Origin: Chrysomallon squamiferum
Lineage: Eukaryota > Mollusca > Gastropoda > Neomphalida > Peltospiridae
NCBI GenBank assembly: GCA_012295275.1
Contig: CM022670.1
Coordinates: 9,875,583-9,939,582, forward strand
Reading direction: 5' to 3'
DNA length: 64,000 nt
Below are positions 1 to 38,526 of the stretch, piece by piece. Position 1 is the stretch's first letter. Each line of letters opens with the position of its first letter. The notes under the pieces are model-generated. The model did no database searches. It was not told where the DNA came from and saw nothing but the letters and a program-made list of their open reading frames with translations. The position numbers and the translations under genes are program-made.

Positions 1-27663
<27,663 letters not shown>

Positions 27664-29023
27664 TTTGAAAATCTAATTTGGTAGGATGATTCTGGGAAAT
27701 AATAAATATACCAACAACAAACAAAATATTTTCAAATAAGCCAAACCAAATGGTTCAAGCAAGGAATCCGAATACGGAATAGGCTAAATGCCTGATCCTT
27801 TTGACATTAAATCCCTCCTTTTAAGTAATTTTAATGACCCGAATAATTTCTGCATTTGAACCACAATTTTGTGAATACTTGCAATGTCCTCTTCCATTTT
27901 TAAATTATGTTTACATGCTGATTCGACTATATGAAGCAGACATGTTTATCAGCTGTCAAACACCAACACATATTCATACTGGCGTTGGCCTCTTAATGAA
28001 GATAAGTTCCAAAAATACCACAGCAAGTAATGTACGTTCTCATAGGAACAACTGTCTTTCAAGCTGATATGTCACCCAAGTGGAAACTTCTGTTTAGCGT
28101 ATTGTTTGTTGCCATGTGTTAGTTAAATCAACAATGTTAAACTCTTCAAATTTGATAGTTGGAAGCGATGCTCGTTTCAACGCTGCAAGATCAATTCAAC
28201 ATGGAGTCTTAAAATTATAATGCTTTCTAAACAACAATATTTAACAGTTTTTTTAAAAACAATTTGTTATCTGTTTCTGGATGTTGTTAAATACATCAAC
28301 AAAATATTGCTTTATTTATATGTTTATTAAATTACATTTCATCTACCGTATGAGTTTATTTTGCAATTTTAAATATTAATTTACATGACTGGGTGTTTTA
28401 CAAGTATATTTAAAATTTCTCCGTAAGTTGACAGCTAAACAGGTGCCCGTGAGTTTGGACCCCGCAGTTGTAGATTTTTAAAGTTATAGAAAAACATTAT
28501 CTGGTTCAAGTCTAAGGTCTGGAATCAGAGGTTTTCTTTGGAAAATGAAATAATTTCGTTAGAATAAATTTTAAGCCGTATGTGGGAATAATGCCTTCGA
28601 AAATAATAAAAGTATAATTTATTTCATCGTTTTGTTTCATATTCGGGCAAAATTATAAAAAATAATAAATGTTGAGGCCCAAATGTTAACTGGAATATTG
28701 TTCTTTGTTCCATTTTTTCAGTTTTTGTTTGCTTATGACAGTATTGCGCTTTCGTTAAGTTTATTCAATTATTGTATTAAAATGATAGCATTTTATCGCT
28801 ACTGTGTATGTCAAAACCATATTAAAATACAATCTCAGTTATTCTATTAAATATATAGTTTTCAAATTAAGAAACTGAATTTAAGGTTTATTTAAAATTC
28901 ATAAATGTGACTTTCTTCTTTACAATACATTTTTTTTTTTTTTTCATTTATTGTATTTCTGCCTTTTTCCATTGAAAACACATGCAGGCTTACAGCACTA
29001 AAATTAAAATAAAAAAGTAAACC

Positions 29024-29036
29024 AAGGGAAGCAACT
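29024..29036 (+). promoter_or_regulatory. AAGGGARGYAACT motif upstream of RPA2
   Basis: AAGGGAAGCAACT ends 145 bp before the RPA2 ATG. A near-identical motif, AAGGGAGGTAACT, lies a similar distance upstream of EFR3 (34650-34662). The function is unknown to me. Confidence 0.45.
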
Positions 29037-29087
29037 GGAGAGGTTTAAAAAGTTTCGATAATCTGGTTCTTTGGTAAAGGTCTACGA

Positions 29088-29096
29088 TTTCCCGCC
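29088..29096 (+). promoter_or_regulatory. E2F consensus site in the RPA2 proximal promoter
   Basis: TTTCCCGCC matches the E2F consensus TTTSSCGC exactly and lies 85 bp before the RPA2 ATG. E2F control of replication genes at G1/S is established, so this is a plausible S-phase element. The following CCATTT, with the GC before it, also gives a YY1-like AAATGGCGGG on the minus strand. Binding is an inference. Confidence 0.6.
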
Positions 29097-29181
29097 ATTT
29101 CTGCAAATGTTCTGTTTATAAAATTATCTGAAATTGTTGGGTTCTTTAAATTAGTTATTTTGGCTCCTTACGCTTGTAAAT

Positions 29182-32100
29182 ATGTGGCAGAATCAAGGTG
29201 GTAAGCTAAATATCAACATGTATCTTAACTGTTTTATCACAATATGATAGACGGACATTTCAAAATAAAAATATTAATGAATCGTTCCATAATTCGACGT
29301 AAAACCGCTAAATGACAAAACGAAACAGAAACAGTTCTGAGTTCATGAAAAAAATAAAAATAAATAAAATAAAATAAAATGAAAAGAAACCTTTTCAAGT
29401 CAAAAATTAATTATTATATTCATTCTGATATAAACTAATTTGTTCTGTATTTCTACATCATTGTAGTTTTTGTACTGTATCATTGTCTGATAATCATTCA
29501 TTTACCACCACTGAACTGTACCCCACTGCTGGTTTACCTTTCCTGTTTATGAAGTTAATAAGACTGAGAGTAGGCTGTTAAGTGGCACAAATTACTCTAA
29601 ATAAATACAATTTCTGACTTATAACACTAACAGTGTAACATGTTGAGTGTCTTAAATATACTATATTATATAGTCCTAATAAGTAATATTTAATTGTGTG
29701 TTTCATAATGTTATTTTCTTCCATCATAGTCTGAAGATAGAATCTGGATTTAACATTTGACACAGATTTTCATTTCAGTTAAAAAAAATTAAATACAGTT
29801 TGGCTTTATTATTATTTTAGCTGAATAAGCTGTGGTATTAAACAAAAAATGATACTGAAATTACAGTGTATGACTAAAGTCCTTTACCACATAAAAATTC
29901 ATTAAATAGAAGTAATTTGGTTTAAATTTTATTTTGTTTTATTAATATTATTATTTATATATTTTTCTAATTATTTATTATTAATCATTTTTATTTTATT
30001 TTAGTATTTTTTTTTTTTGGTGAAATGTATGATTGAGATATATATATATATATATATATATGCAAGAAAATACTTACCATTATTTCAGGTTTCAACCAGA
30101 CAGGATATGAAGGTGCTACTGGAACAGGGTATCCATCTCCTGGTGGATTTGGAACACCCAGTCAGACACAGGAAAGAAAGGTAAGTTAAAAAGAAAAATC
30201 AGAAAATATTAGGTGGTTTTATTTTTGTGTATGCAATGAAATAAGCATTATTTCTAATATATTTGAACGGTTTTATTCTTTTTTGTTTTTATTATTCTTA
30301 CATATTTATTTATTTTCTTGTTTTTGTTTTTCCCCCTTATTTAAAAAAAAATAATTTGTGATTCAGTAATTACTTAAATTACATAAATATTCTGAATTGT
30401 TTTTATTATACTGCTAATTCCTTTCTTTATACATTTTCAGAGCCAAAATAGAGCTCAGAATATTCTTCCTTGTACAACAGCACAGATACTGAATGCAGTA
30501 ATGAATGAAGATAAATTCTTTTCAGGAGATATTGAAATTAAACAGGTTTATAATAAAAAAATTTAAATTCATTAGACTTTTTTTTAATTATTATTTATAT
30601 CCGATGTTATTTCAAAATACATTCCAGATTAAACAAAATTTCTAAGGGTATCAGTAGCAACTCTGGCCATTTAGGCTGTTGATTATGCACCCCCTCGTAT
30701 AAACTTCTGAATACAAGCCTGAGAATAATAGTTTCAATCCTCCACAGAGCATATATTTATTATTTTCCTTTTAAACAAAAGCTGTATGCATGTATGTTTC
30801 TGCGCATGGAGAGTTATTAGCTGCAAATATGTGAACGGCCGCACAATGTGTCTTCTGTCAGATTAATTAAATATGTTGTTTATGATTGTTACAGGTTACC
30901 ATGGTAGGTTTGGTAAGGACGGTGAAGGAATCTCCCACAAGACTTGATTATGAGATAGATGACATGACAGGACCCCCAATTGAAGTAAAACAGTTTGTTG
31001 ACAATGATGTAAGGAAATAATTTTTGGATATTATAATTAATTGTTTTACATAGACAATACTGGAAGCAGTTGTCCAGTTATATATATATTAAAACAGTTG
31101 TAAAATAAATACAAGTAAAATATAAAAAGTTGTTCTGATATATATTGAATTTTCTATCCACAATTTGCTGTGTTTGCAATTGTCTATATCAGTTAGTATC
31201 TTTGCAGATATTTCAAATTTCCAAGAATTTTGTGCATTTTTTCTTCATTTTGATCATTTTCATAGCTGTTGTGTACAGGTTGAAATATTAATAGTTTTGT
31301 GGGGGTTTTTCTTCTTTTTTTTTCTAAATTTTTTTTATTTCTGCAGGAAAGTGTGCCTGATGATGAACGAGTCCCAAGTATGAGAGAGAATACTTATGTC
31401 CGTGTCTGTGGACATCTGCGGATATTTGGTGGAAAGAAGCACATCGTTGCATTTCGTATGATGCCAGTCACAGATATGAATGAACTGACATGTCACATCC
31501 TTGAAGTTATTCAGGCTCATATAATCCTTTCAGCTCCAGAGGTAATTGTGATCTTACAGTAATTGTTTTGCTGTTAAAAGTATAAAAGAACATTTTTGCT
31601 ATATTGTAAGTCTTACTGATTTGTTGTATATGGCTGATCCAGAGTGCCCTAGCTGTGTCATACCACAGAACAATTGCTGCAATATTTCATAATGGAACAG
31701 AACAAAAATTCAGTTACCCATTATGATACATGATTATATTACTGACTGAAGTTAATGTTTATCAGAAATTTATCATCTTTGGTGGGTATGCAGCACTTAT
31801 ATCTCACATCCATAAACGTGTGAACATGCTAATCATAACAGCTTATACCACAAATCAGATTTGACACAAGCTTCAAACTGTTGCTTGTCAGATAAAGAGA
31901 ATTCCACTTAAGTTGTAAAAAAAATATAATAATAGTTAAAAACAAGAAAAAAAATTACTCATCTAGTAATATTCATTTTGAATGAATTCAAAAAATAAAA
32001 ATTAAAATAATTCCTGTATGTGGTTGTTTTTCTTTTTATTCCTTTCTTCCATATTATTATTATATTTTATAATGTAAACATGCATATATTAATTATCAAA

Positions 32101-33454
32101 TCAACTAACTTTATATTTCTATGCTTTAATTTGTACATCTTTGGGTGGATTTTTCTTCATAACAAGAAAATAATAATTAATATTGTACTGTTACTTATTT
32201 AGAAAATGGAGAACCCAGATGCAGTTCCAACTCGGATGGACATTGATATGAGTACAGGTGGTATGATAACAGGACTAACACCATTACAGTCTCAGGTAAA
32301 ATATAATATAAATTATTCCATTTGCATTCACAATAATTACAGCCATTTTTGTCATAAATAAATATAAAATATTTAAATCATAATTTAAAACAAAACATTT
32401 GACAAACAATTCCACACTTATAATATTTTCAAACTCATATTTTTTATCTGTATTTACTGCACCTGATCTGTAAAGGATGGTATTTTGAATTTATTTCTGA
32501 CAGATTTTTGTTAGTATATCCATTACACCATTATTTTTAAATATCGCTTAAGACAGTTAACTTCCTTGTGAACTGGTTTTTAATAACAACTAATTAAAAA
32601 GAGAAATATATATATATATTTATTAAGACAGTTAACTTCTCTGTGAACTGTTTTTAATAACAACTAATTAAAAAGAGAAATAATAAATGTATTATTGCAG
32701 CTTCAGATGATAATAAAAAACAATCGTTCTGACACTGGGGCCAGTATTCAGGAGATCTGCAAAGAAATGAGACATGTTTCTGCAAAAGATATCAAGTAAG
32801 TATTAAACAATATAGGAAGACATTTTTTGTAGCTTTATGTTCAGGATGCTATTTGGAAGCATTATGTGTAATACTGGTTATTAAAGGTTGTTACTCTTTT
32901 TTTCCTGTTTAAAGGAAAATGCTTATAAAAAATTCCTCTGTTAACAGAAAAATGTTTGTCATCTGGTAGTCAGTGATACATAAATATTATGTTCTGGTGG
33001 TTTCATAAAAAAAATATATACAAAAAGAAGTATCTGTTTTGCAGTTTTATTTTTCAAACAGTAAGCTGCATATAATTAAGTGGACTTTTTACTTTATTAT
33101 CTTTGACTTTTGGATGAGGCAATTTATTAATTTTCTTTTGATAAATTTAACATGACCTCTTTCTTAAAAATATTTCAAGTTCCTACCAGTTATGCATAAA
33201 TTACTGGAGTTATGGCCCTTGTCCTACATTTAAAACTGTTTTCAAAAGGTTAATGTTTTGGATACTGGGTGATAATTCAGTGTTGTTAATGTAGTTGCTT
33301 TGGATTCTAATGATATAGTTTGTTTAACTTCTCAATAAATAATCCTTTTTAATTTGTTTTATTTATTTTCAGAGATGCTGTTGAATTTCTAAGCAGCGAA
33401 GGACATATTTATTCAACAGTGGATGATGATCACTATAAAGCAACAGATGGATGA
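29182..33454 (+). CDS. RPA2: Replication protein A 32 kDa subunit (RPA2), complete, 8 exons
   Basis: RPA2 is the middle subunit of the RPA heterotrimer, which coats single-stranded DNA in replication, repair and checkpoint signalling. Exons: 29182-29200, 30089-30180, 30441-30545, 30895-31008, 31347-31541, 32203-32295, 32701-32795, 33373-33454 (TGA). They give 264 aa, against 270 in human. The N-terminal 37 residues are Gly/Ser/Thr/Gln-rich and hold S23-P, T29-P and S31-Q-T33-Q, matching the CDK and ATM/ATR/DNA-PK phosphorylation zone of human RPA2. Residues about 40-175 form the OB fold (DNA-binding domain D), with [37 protein letters not shown] and ILEVIQAH. A linker follows, then a winged helix (about 200-264) ending in [17 protein letters not shown], which binds repair partners in vertebrates. 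The ATG was chosen because MW starts the family protein. Nothing is broken. Confidence 0.97.
29201..30088. other. RPA2 intron 1
   Basis: An AT-rich intron splitting codon 7. A TA microsatellite (about 30038-30061) lies some 27 bp before the exon 2 acceptor. No other feature is supported. Confidence 0.7.
32550..32682. repeat. Tandem duplication, 75-bp period, in RPA2 intron 6
   Basis: Two copies (32550-32607 and 32625-32682) share AAGACAGTTAACTTC, GTGAACTG and TTTTTAATAACAACTAATTA with few differences. A short TA tract lies between them. The second copy ends 18 bp before exon 7, so it may have moved the branch-point region. Confidence 0.9.
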
Positions 33455-33510
33455 ACAACACTGTTGATTACAAATATCTTCTAATTCTGTGCTAAATAGT
33501 AGAGACAAAT

Positions 33511-34320
33511 TTCAGTATGTCTGTGATTATATGTTTAAATAGCAGATTTGACAAAATACCATACCAAGAAAACCCAACAGGATGTGCATGTAATTGGTTA
33601 TATTATTTGTTTCTGTTTTGCATAAGAATATGTACAAGTAATCTTCTTGTTGATTATAGACAAAAAAAAGGGGTTACAGAAAAAAGAGAAATGTCAAGAA
33701 ATAATCAATTGTACTCAAATTTGAAAGGGTTTTTCAGAGTTTTTTGTTGTTATTGTTTTTGTTTTTTTAACTTAATCAATGTTACTATTAATAACTAAGG
33801 TATATGCCTACTATTATTTACTGCAGAATTGTTGCATATTGGTCATTTTTAACTTAAACATGAATAAAAAAATGTCTCAGTATTTTGACCATACTTATGA
33901 CAACTTTAAAATAGTTTTAATTACAAAAGTTTGTAAATCTCAGCTGAGTACTGGAGAAATTTCAATGTTTGTGATCATATGTTTAACACATGAAAAAAAA
34001 AGTAATAGAAATTTGTTATATTTGCTTTTGTACATTATGGATTAGTAATTCTTACACAGAAAAGGAGAAAAAAAATAAAATAAAATAAACATTTTGGAAA
34101 GTGCTGTTTGTTTTTTGTTTTTTTAACTTAATCAGTATGTCTTTGGACATTCTACATGTAAATAAAAATTAAGAACTAACGTATATGACTGCCATTAATT
34201 ATTGCAGAATTGTTGAGGATTAGAGATTTTTAATCTAAGACATAATTTTATATATATATATAGGTCTAGATATTTTGAATAGATTTTAAAATATTTTAGT
34301 GGTTAGTCATTATAAGTCTT
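33511..34320. repeat. Diverged tandem duplication in the RPA2 3' region
   Basis: Two degenerate copies, about 33511-33935 and 33960-34320. Shared landmarks in the same order include TTTCARTRT..TGTGAT..ATATGTTTAA, TTTTTTAACTTAATCA, TATATG near 33800 and 34185, and TGCAGAATTGTTG (near 33824 and 34204). The offset between copies falls from about 450 to about 380 bp because of indels. Confidence 0.7.
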
Positions 34321-34649
34321 ATTTAGTCTTTGAGAATTAAATAAAATATTCAATATGAATTCATGAATTTATTATACTGATCAAATAATGCAATACCTTT
34401 AAATGCCATTAATTAAGAAGTCAAAACCATGGAACTAAAAGTAGAAGTGATGTCCATGTTTCTTGAAAATATATTTAGTGTATTGGTTTGTGGGGTATCG
34501 CCATTGGCCAATTCCATTTTATATTATTTTATTTTATTTTATTATTATTATTAAAATTATTATTATTTTTTTTTTCCATGGGCATGCGGAAATACAATTG
34601 TTACAGTAAAACGGTCCTAATTGTTCGCTTTGATACCGCTGTTTGATAT

Positions 34650-34662
34650 AAGGGAGGTAACT
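34650..34662 (+). promoter_or_regulatory. AAGGGARGYAACT motif upstream of EFR3
   Basis: AAGGGAGGTAACT ends 166 bp before the EFR3 ATG. It differs by two bases from the motif at 29024-29036 upstream of RPA2. The function is unknown. Confidence 0.45.
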
Positions 34663-34828
34663 GTATTAGTAGAGGGCGTATAATGCAAAATGGTTTCAGC
34701 TTTGTGATGTAGAACCAAATTTCGGTGGAATTTCGATTATTTTTAACACTTGTCTGTATTTATGGGTTTTACAACAAACGGGTCTAATGTGTAAATACAG
34801 CTTTCCTTAACAGGAATACTGAGCAAAA

Positions 34829-37586
34829 ATGGCAGGTAGGTTTCGAATATGAGCATGGCATATTCGATTATTTATGATTTCTAAATTCCGACGATCATGC
34901 TTGTAAATAATATTAAATACATTCGAGGTACTAAAAGTATTACTGGTTCTCAATAAAATGTTTAAAAAGAGGACTTGAAAGTTTTGCTGGGATTTAGGTT
35001 AATGGCATGCCTTGATATTGTGATAATGGTGTGATTACCTATGTTGAATGAGAGCGAAATGAAAAGTGACATTTCATGTGCGCGATCGTTTCTCAGATGA
35101 AACTTGCTCACGAGATTTGATGCTTCACAAGATAGAATTCTTTCCACAGTCACTTTGTTCGTTGATTGAAAGACATAAATTTTCTATGCAGTGTCTTTAT
35201 TTCAATTTACATCAATAGTGTGGAAGGCATAATCAATTTCATTATCACTTTAGTAGTTCCTTGGCACAAAATGCCACCCATTCTTCAGACTTTAATGGGT
35301 GCCAGAATTTTCTACTCATTAGATTCTAATGAGAACACCACAAAATTCAAAATGACTAAAAATCCCTAATTCTATTAATTTTATACATCAGGAGACAAAA
35401 ATTCATTGAACGAAAAATAATAAATGAAAAATAAAAATAATTAATAACGACCAAACTTCAGTTAATAAGAGGTACAGAATTAAAATTATTCTTCATAACT
35501 TGTATACTTTTTTATCAACTACTTTACAAACATTCACATAATTGTTGTTGTTTTTTTTCAAATTATTTATCCAGTTTGCTGTGGCTGCTGTTCAGCCTTA
35601 AAGCCAAGATACAAGAGACTGGTAGACAACATTTTCCCAGCCAACCCAGAGGTATCATGTCATGTTTAGAAACAGTAAAATTGACTATTAATATGTATAA
35701 ACAAATAATTAGAAATTTCATCATAACATCAAAAATAAAAGACAGGAACTTGACAGACATCATGGATTATTTTATATTGAAGAGGGCATCATATTAAATA
35801 AGTATTATTAAAAATAAATCTTAATAATGATGTCTATAGTTTAACACTAAATACTGAATACAGGTTTTTCTGTGAATGGTACTATTCGTTTTTTTTTTTT
35901 TGTTTGTTTGTTTGTTTTGTTCATGTTATTTCTTTTCGTCATTAAATATTGTTTTGTTTATAATATATATATTTTATAAATTTTATGTAAAATGTAATGT
36001 TTCCAGGAGGGGTTACAGAAAAATAATATGGCTCAGCTAACATTTTATGCTGTTTCATCACCTGACAAACTTGATAAAATAGGCCAGTATATGGAACAGA
36101 GATTAAGCAGAGAAGTACACAGACATAAGATTGAGTAAGTTAAATGTCAGAATATATTTAAATATTGAAGAAAACAAGATTTTGGTACCATCCTTGAATG
36201 CATATATATTACTTTAAATCTAAGGCTAATCTGGAATAGATGAAATTTTAGTTTCTTTCTGTTTCATTGGTTGTTATCACATTTTATTACATATAAGTTC
36301 ATGGTTATTGTAATAATGTAAATAATTTTAACCTTATTATTTAATTATATTTTGTGTTTTCATATGAATTAAAGATTTCAGAAATGACATATCTTTCAAA
36401 GTAGACAAACTTCCAAACCAAAATTTTAATAACCATGGTCTTAATAATAATTATTCTGTTTTTCTGTTAAATATGTGTAAGATACCTAATTGTAATTCTG
36501 TCAACAAAATATATTTTAAAACTGCAACATGTGCAAAAGATAATGTTTTTATAAATAAAATTTACCTCTATAAAACTATATTTTACATTTCTGAACACAG
36601 ATCTCAGTACAAAACGTTTTTTAAATTAATAATTTTTAAATTATTGTAATTGTAGATTAGCAGGTTATTTATGTTATAATAATAAACAGCAGGTTTAATT
36701 TTTTTCTTTTCTTTTGTCATTAATAATTTGCTCTATTATGATAAATTCTGTTTATTATAGATATGTATTTATTGGAATGGAAGCTTGTGATCAGTTATTA
36801 AAGTCATGTCACGCACAATCTCTTAATCTGTTTGTGGAAAACTTTTTGAAAATGGTGCAGAAGTTACTAGAGTGTGAAGAACCAGAACTGCAAATTCTAG
36901 CCACAAATTCAGTAAGTTTCTTCACTTAGTAAGACATTAAAAAATAGTAAACAAACTGTATAGAATGACTGAATGAAATAACAATTTTGTTTTTAATTCT
37001 TTTTTTAATTTCTTTTTCTTTTTTAACCTTCATCTTTGGTTTGTAAATCATTGTAAGTTAATTTTTTATGCATATCTTTATATACACAAATTATTTGCAT
37101 ATGTGTGTGTGTGTGTGTGTATAAATAAATAGATAGATATTTATATTTATATAAATTCCAATACAATTTAGAAATAATTTGAACTCAAAGAAGCAGCTTT
37201 ACTGAAAATTTTAATTATTTTTTTGATTTAATTAAAAAAAAAATTAGTCTTTATATGTTACATTATCCTCAAAGAAGAAACATAATAATATTTTGTTATC
37301 AGTTATGAGGAAGAATTATCAACAGTTAATTAAAAAAAATAAAAAATAAGGATAACCTTCTCCTGTTTTTATATTTTGAAAAGGATACTAATATCATAAA
37401 TATGATTTTTTGCCATTGCAAAAATAATTACAAAATATATAATACTCATTTATTTTCTTTATAGTTTGTGAAATTTGCAAATATTGAAGAAGACACACCA
37501 TCATATCATCGACGATATGATTTCTTTATTCAGAGATTTAGCACAATGTGTCATAACAATATTGCTGATGAAGAGACAAAAATGAG
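34829..37586 (+). other. EFR3: EFR3 exons 1-5: membrane anchor and first helical repeats
   Basis: Coding exons: 34829-34835 (7 nt, ATG GCA G), 35575-35651, 36007-36134, 36761-36911, 37465-37586. They encode residues 1-161 plus the first two bases of codon 162. The Cys cluster at residues 4, 5, 7 and 8 is split from the ATG by a 739-bp intron. Introns here are AT-rich. A TA/TG-type repeat near 37080-37150 is the only structure I noted in them. Confidence 0.92.
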
Positions 37587-38471
37587 GTAAAATAAACATT
37601 TTATTCCAAAAAATGTTTTATTTTATTTTATATTTTTTCACATTATTTCATTTATTTAAATTACAGGCCTTATTCTGTACTCTTTCATTTTGGTGTATTT
37701 TTATTACCATTATTATTAATTTACATTTGACATTTACCAGTGTAAAAATTGGTAAAAATATTTAATGATGATATCTTAATTTTAAATGTAATTGATTAGT
37801 AGATTCATAATGATATTTAATTTTTGTTTAAAAAAGAAATGTTTAAAGATGATACAGAAAAAAAGAGAGATAAAAAATCACGAACGACTCTGTAGGCAGT
37901 TTATTTAAAATATTTTCAATAAACACTTTGACATACCAATGTGGTCACTTTTAAATATCCTCAGATCTTGTTCATTACTATTGCCGTGATATCACAGGCA
38001 TTGACTGTAGTTTAAAGTAGTTACAAAATCATTAGAATGTTTCAAACTTGTGTATCAAAATAAACAAAGCAAAATTGATGTTATTTTTACTCTTAATTTT
38101 ATATATATACATACATACATATTCAAAAATAATGTTGTAAGTAAGGAAAAAGATTCATCCCTATGTTGTTGTTGTTTTTGTTACCTTTGCCCACGAAATG
38201 TATTTAAGAGGAAAGATTGTTACTGAAAATGTAGTTTATTTTCTTGGACAATGAACATTATTTACTATATGTTATATTTATGAATAGATCTTTGCCAAAT
38301 TAAATATATATTTATGTAAAATAAATATAAAAACATTATTTTTTTTTTATTAAAAGCTTAACTTAATTATTATTATTTATACTGTTATTAAAATTTGTGC
38401 TTTGATGTTATTTTTAAATTCTTTATTAAAAGATAGATAGGATTATTATTATCGTTATCTTTATTGTATGA

Positions 38472-38526
<55 letters not shown>

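Larger units (their letters stand above)
27664..29181. promoter_or_regulatory. Divergent intergenic region between ROCK and RPA2
   Basis: These 1.5 kb separate the two start codons on opposite strands, so both 5' UTRs and promoters should be here. No TATA box can be chosen in such AT-rich DNA. Transcript starts cannot be placed from sequence alone, and a 5' UTR intron of ROCK is not excluded. On the RPA2 side there are an E2F consensus and an AAGGGAAGCAACT motif. No supported coding region lies within it. Confidence 0.6.
33455..34828. other. RPA2 3' flank and EFR3 upstream region
   Basis: The first AATAAA after the RPA2 stop is at 33863-33868, with others near 34150 and 34338, so the RPA2 3' UTR could be about 430 bp or longer. 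The last 270 bp before the EFR3 ATG is less AT-rich and probably holds its promoter and 5' UTR. Just before the ATG, CTTTCCTTAACAG (34801-34813) looks like a splice acceptor, so part of the 5' UTR may be in an upstream exon. Confidence 0.55.

Noticed and set aside
27664-29181. A bidirectional core promoter shared by ROCK and RPA2
   Set aside because: The start codons are 1.5 kb apart, and no shared element or CpG-like block links the two sides; two separate promoters are as likely.
30625-30760. Possible degraded tRNA-derived SINE in RPA2 intron 3 (GTTTCAATCC resembles a B box)
   Set aside because: The A-box candidate is poor, the A-to-B spacing is too long, and there is no poly-A tail or target-site duplication. 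The evidence is too weak to annotate.
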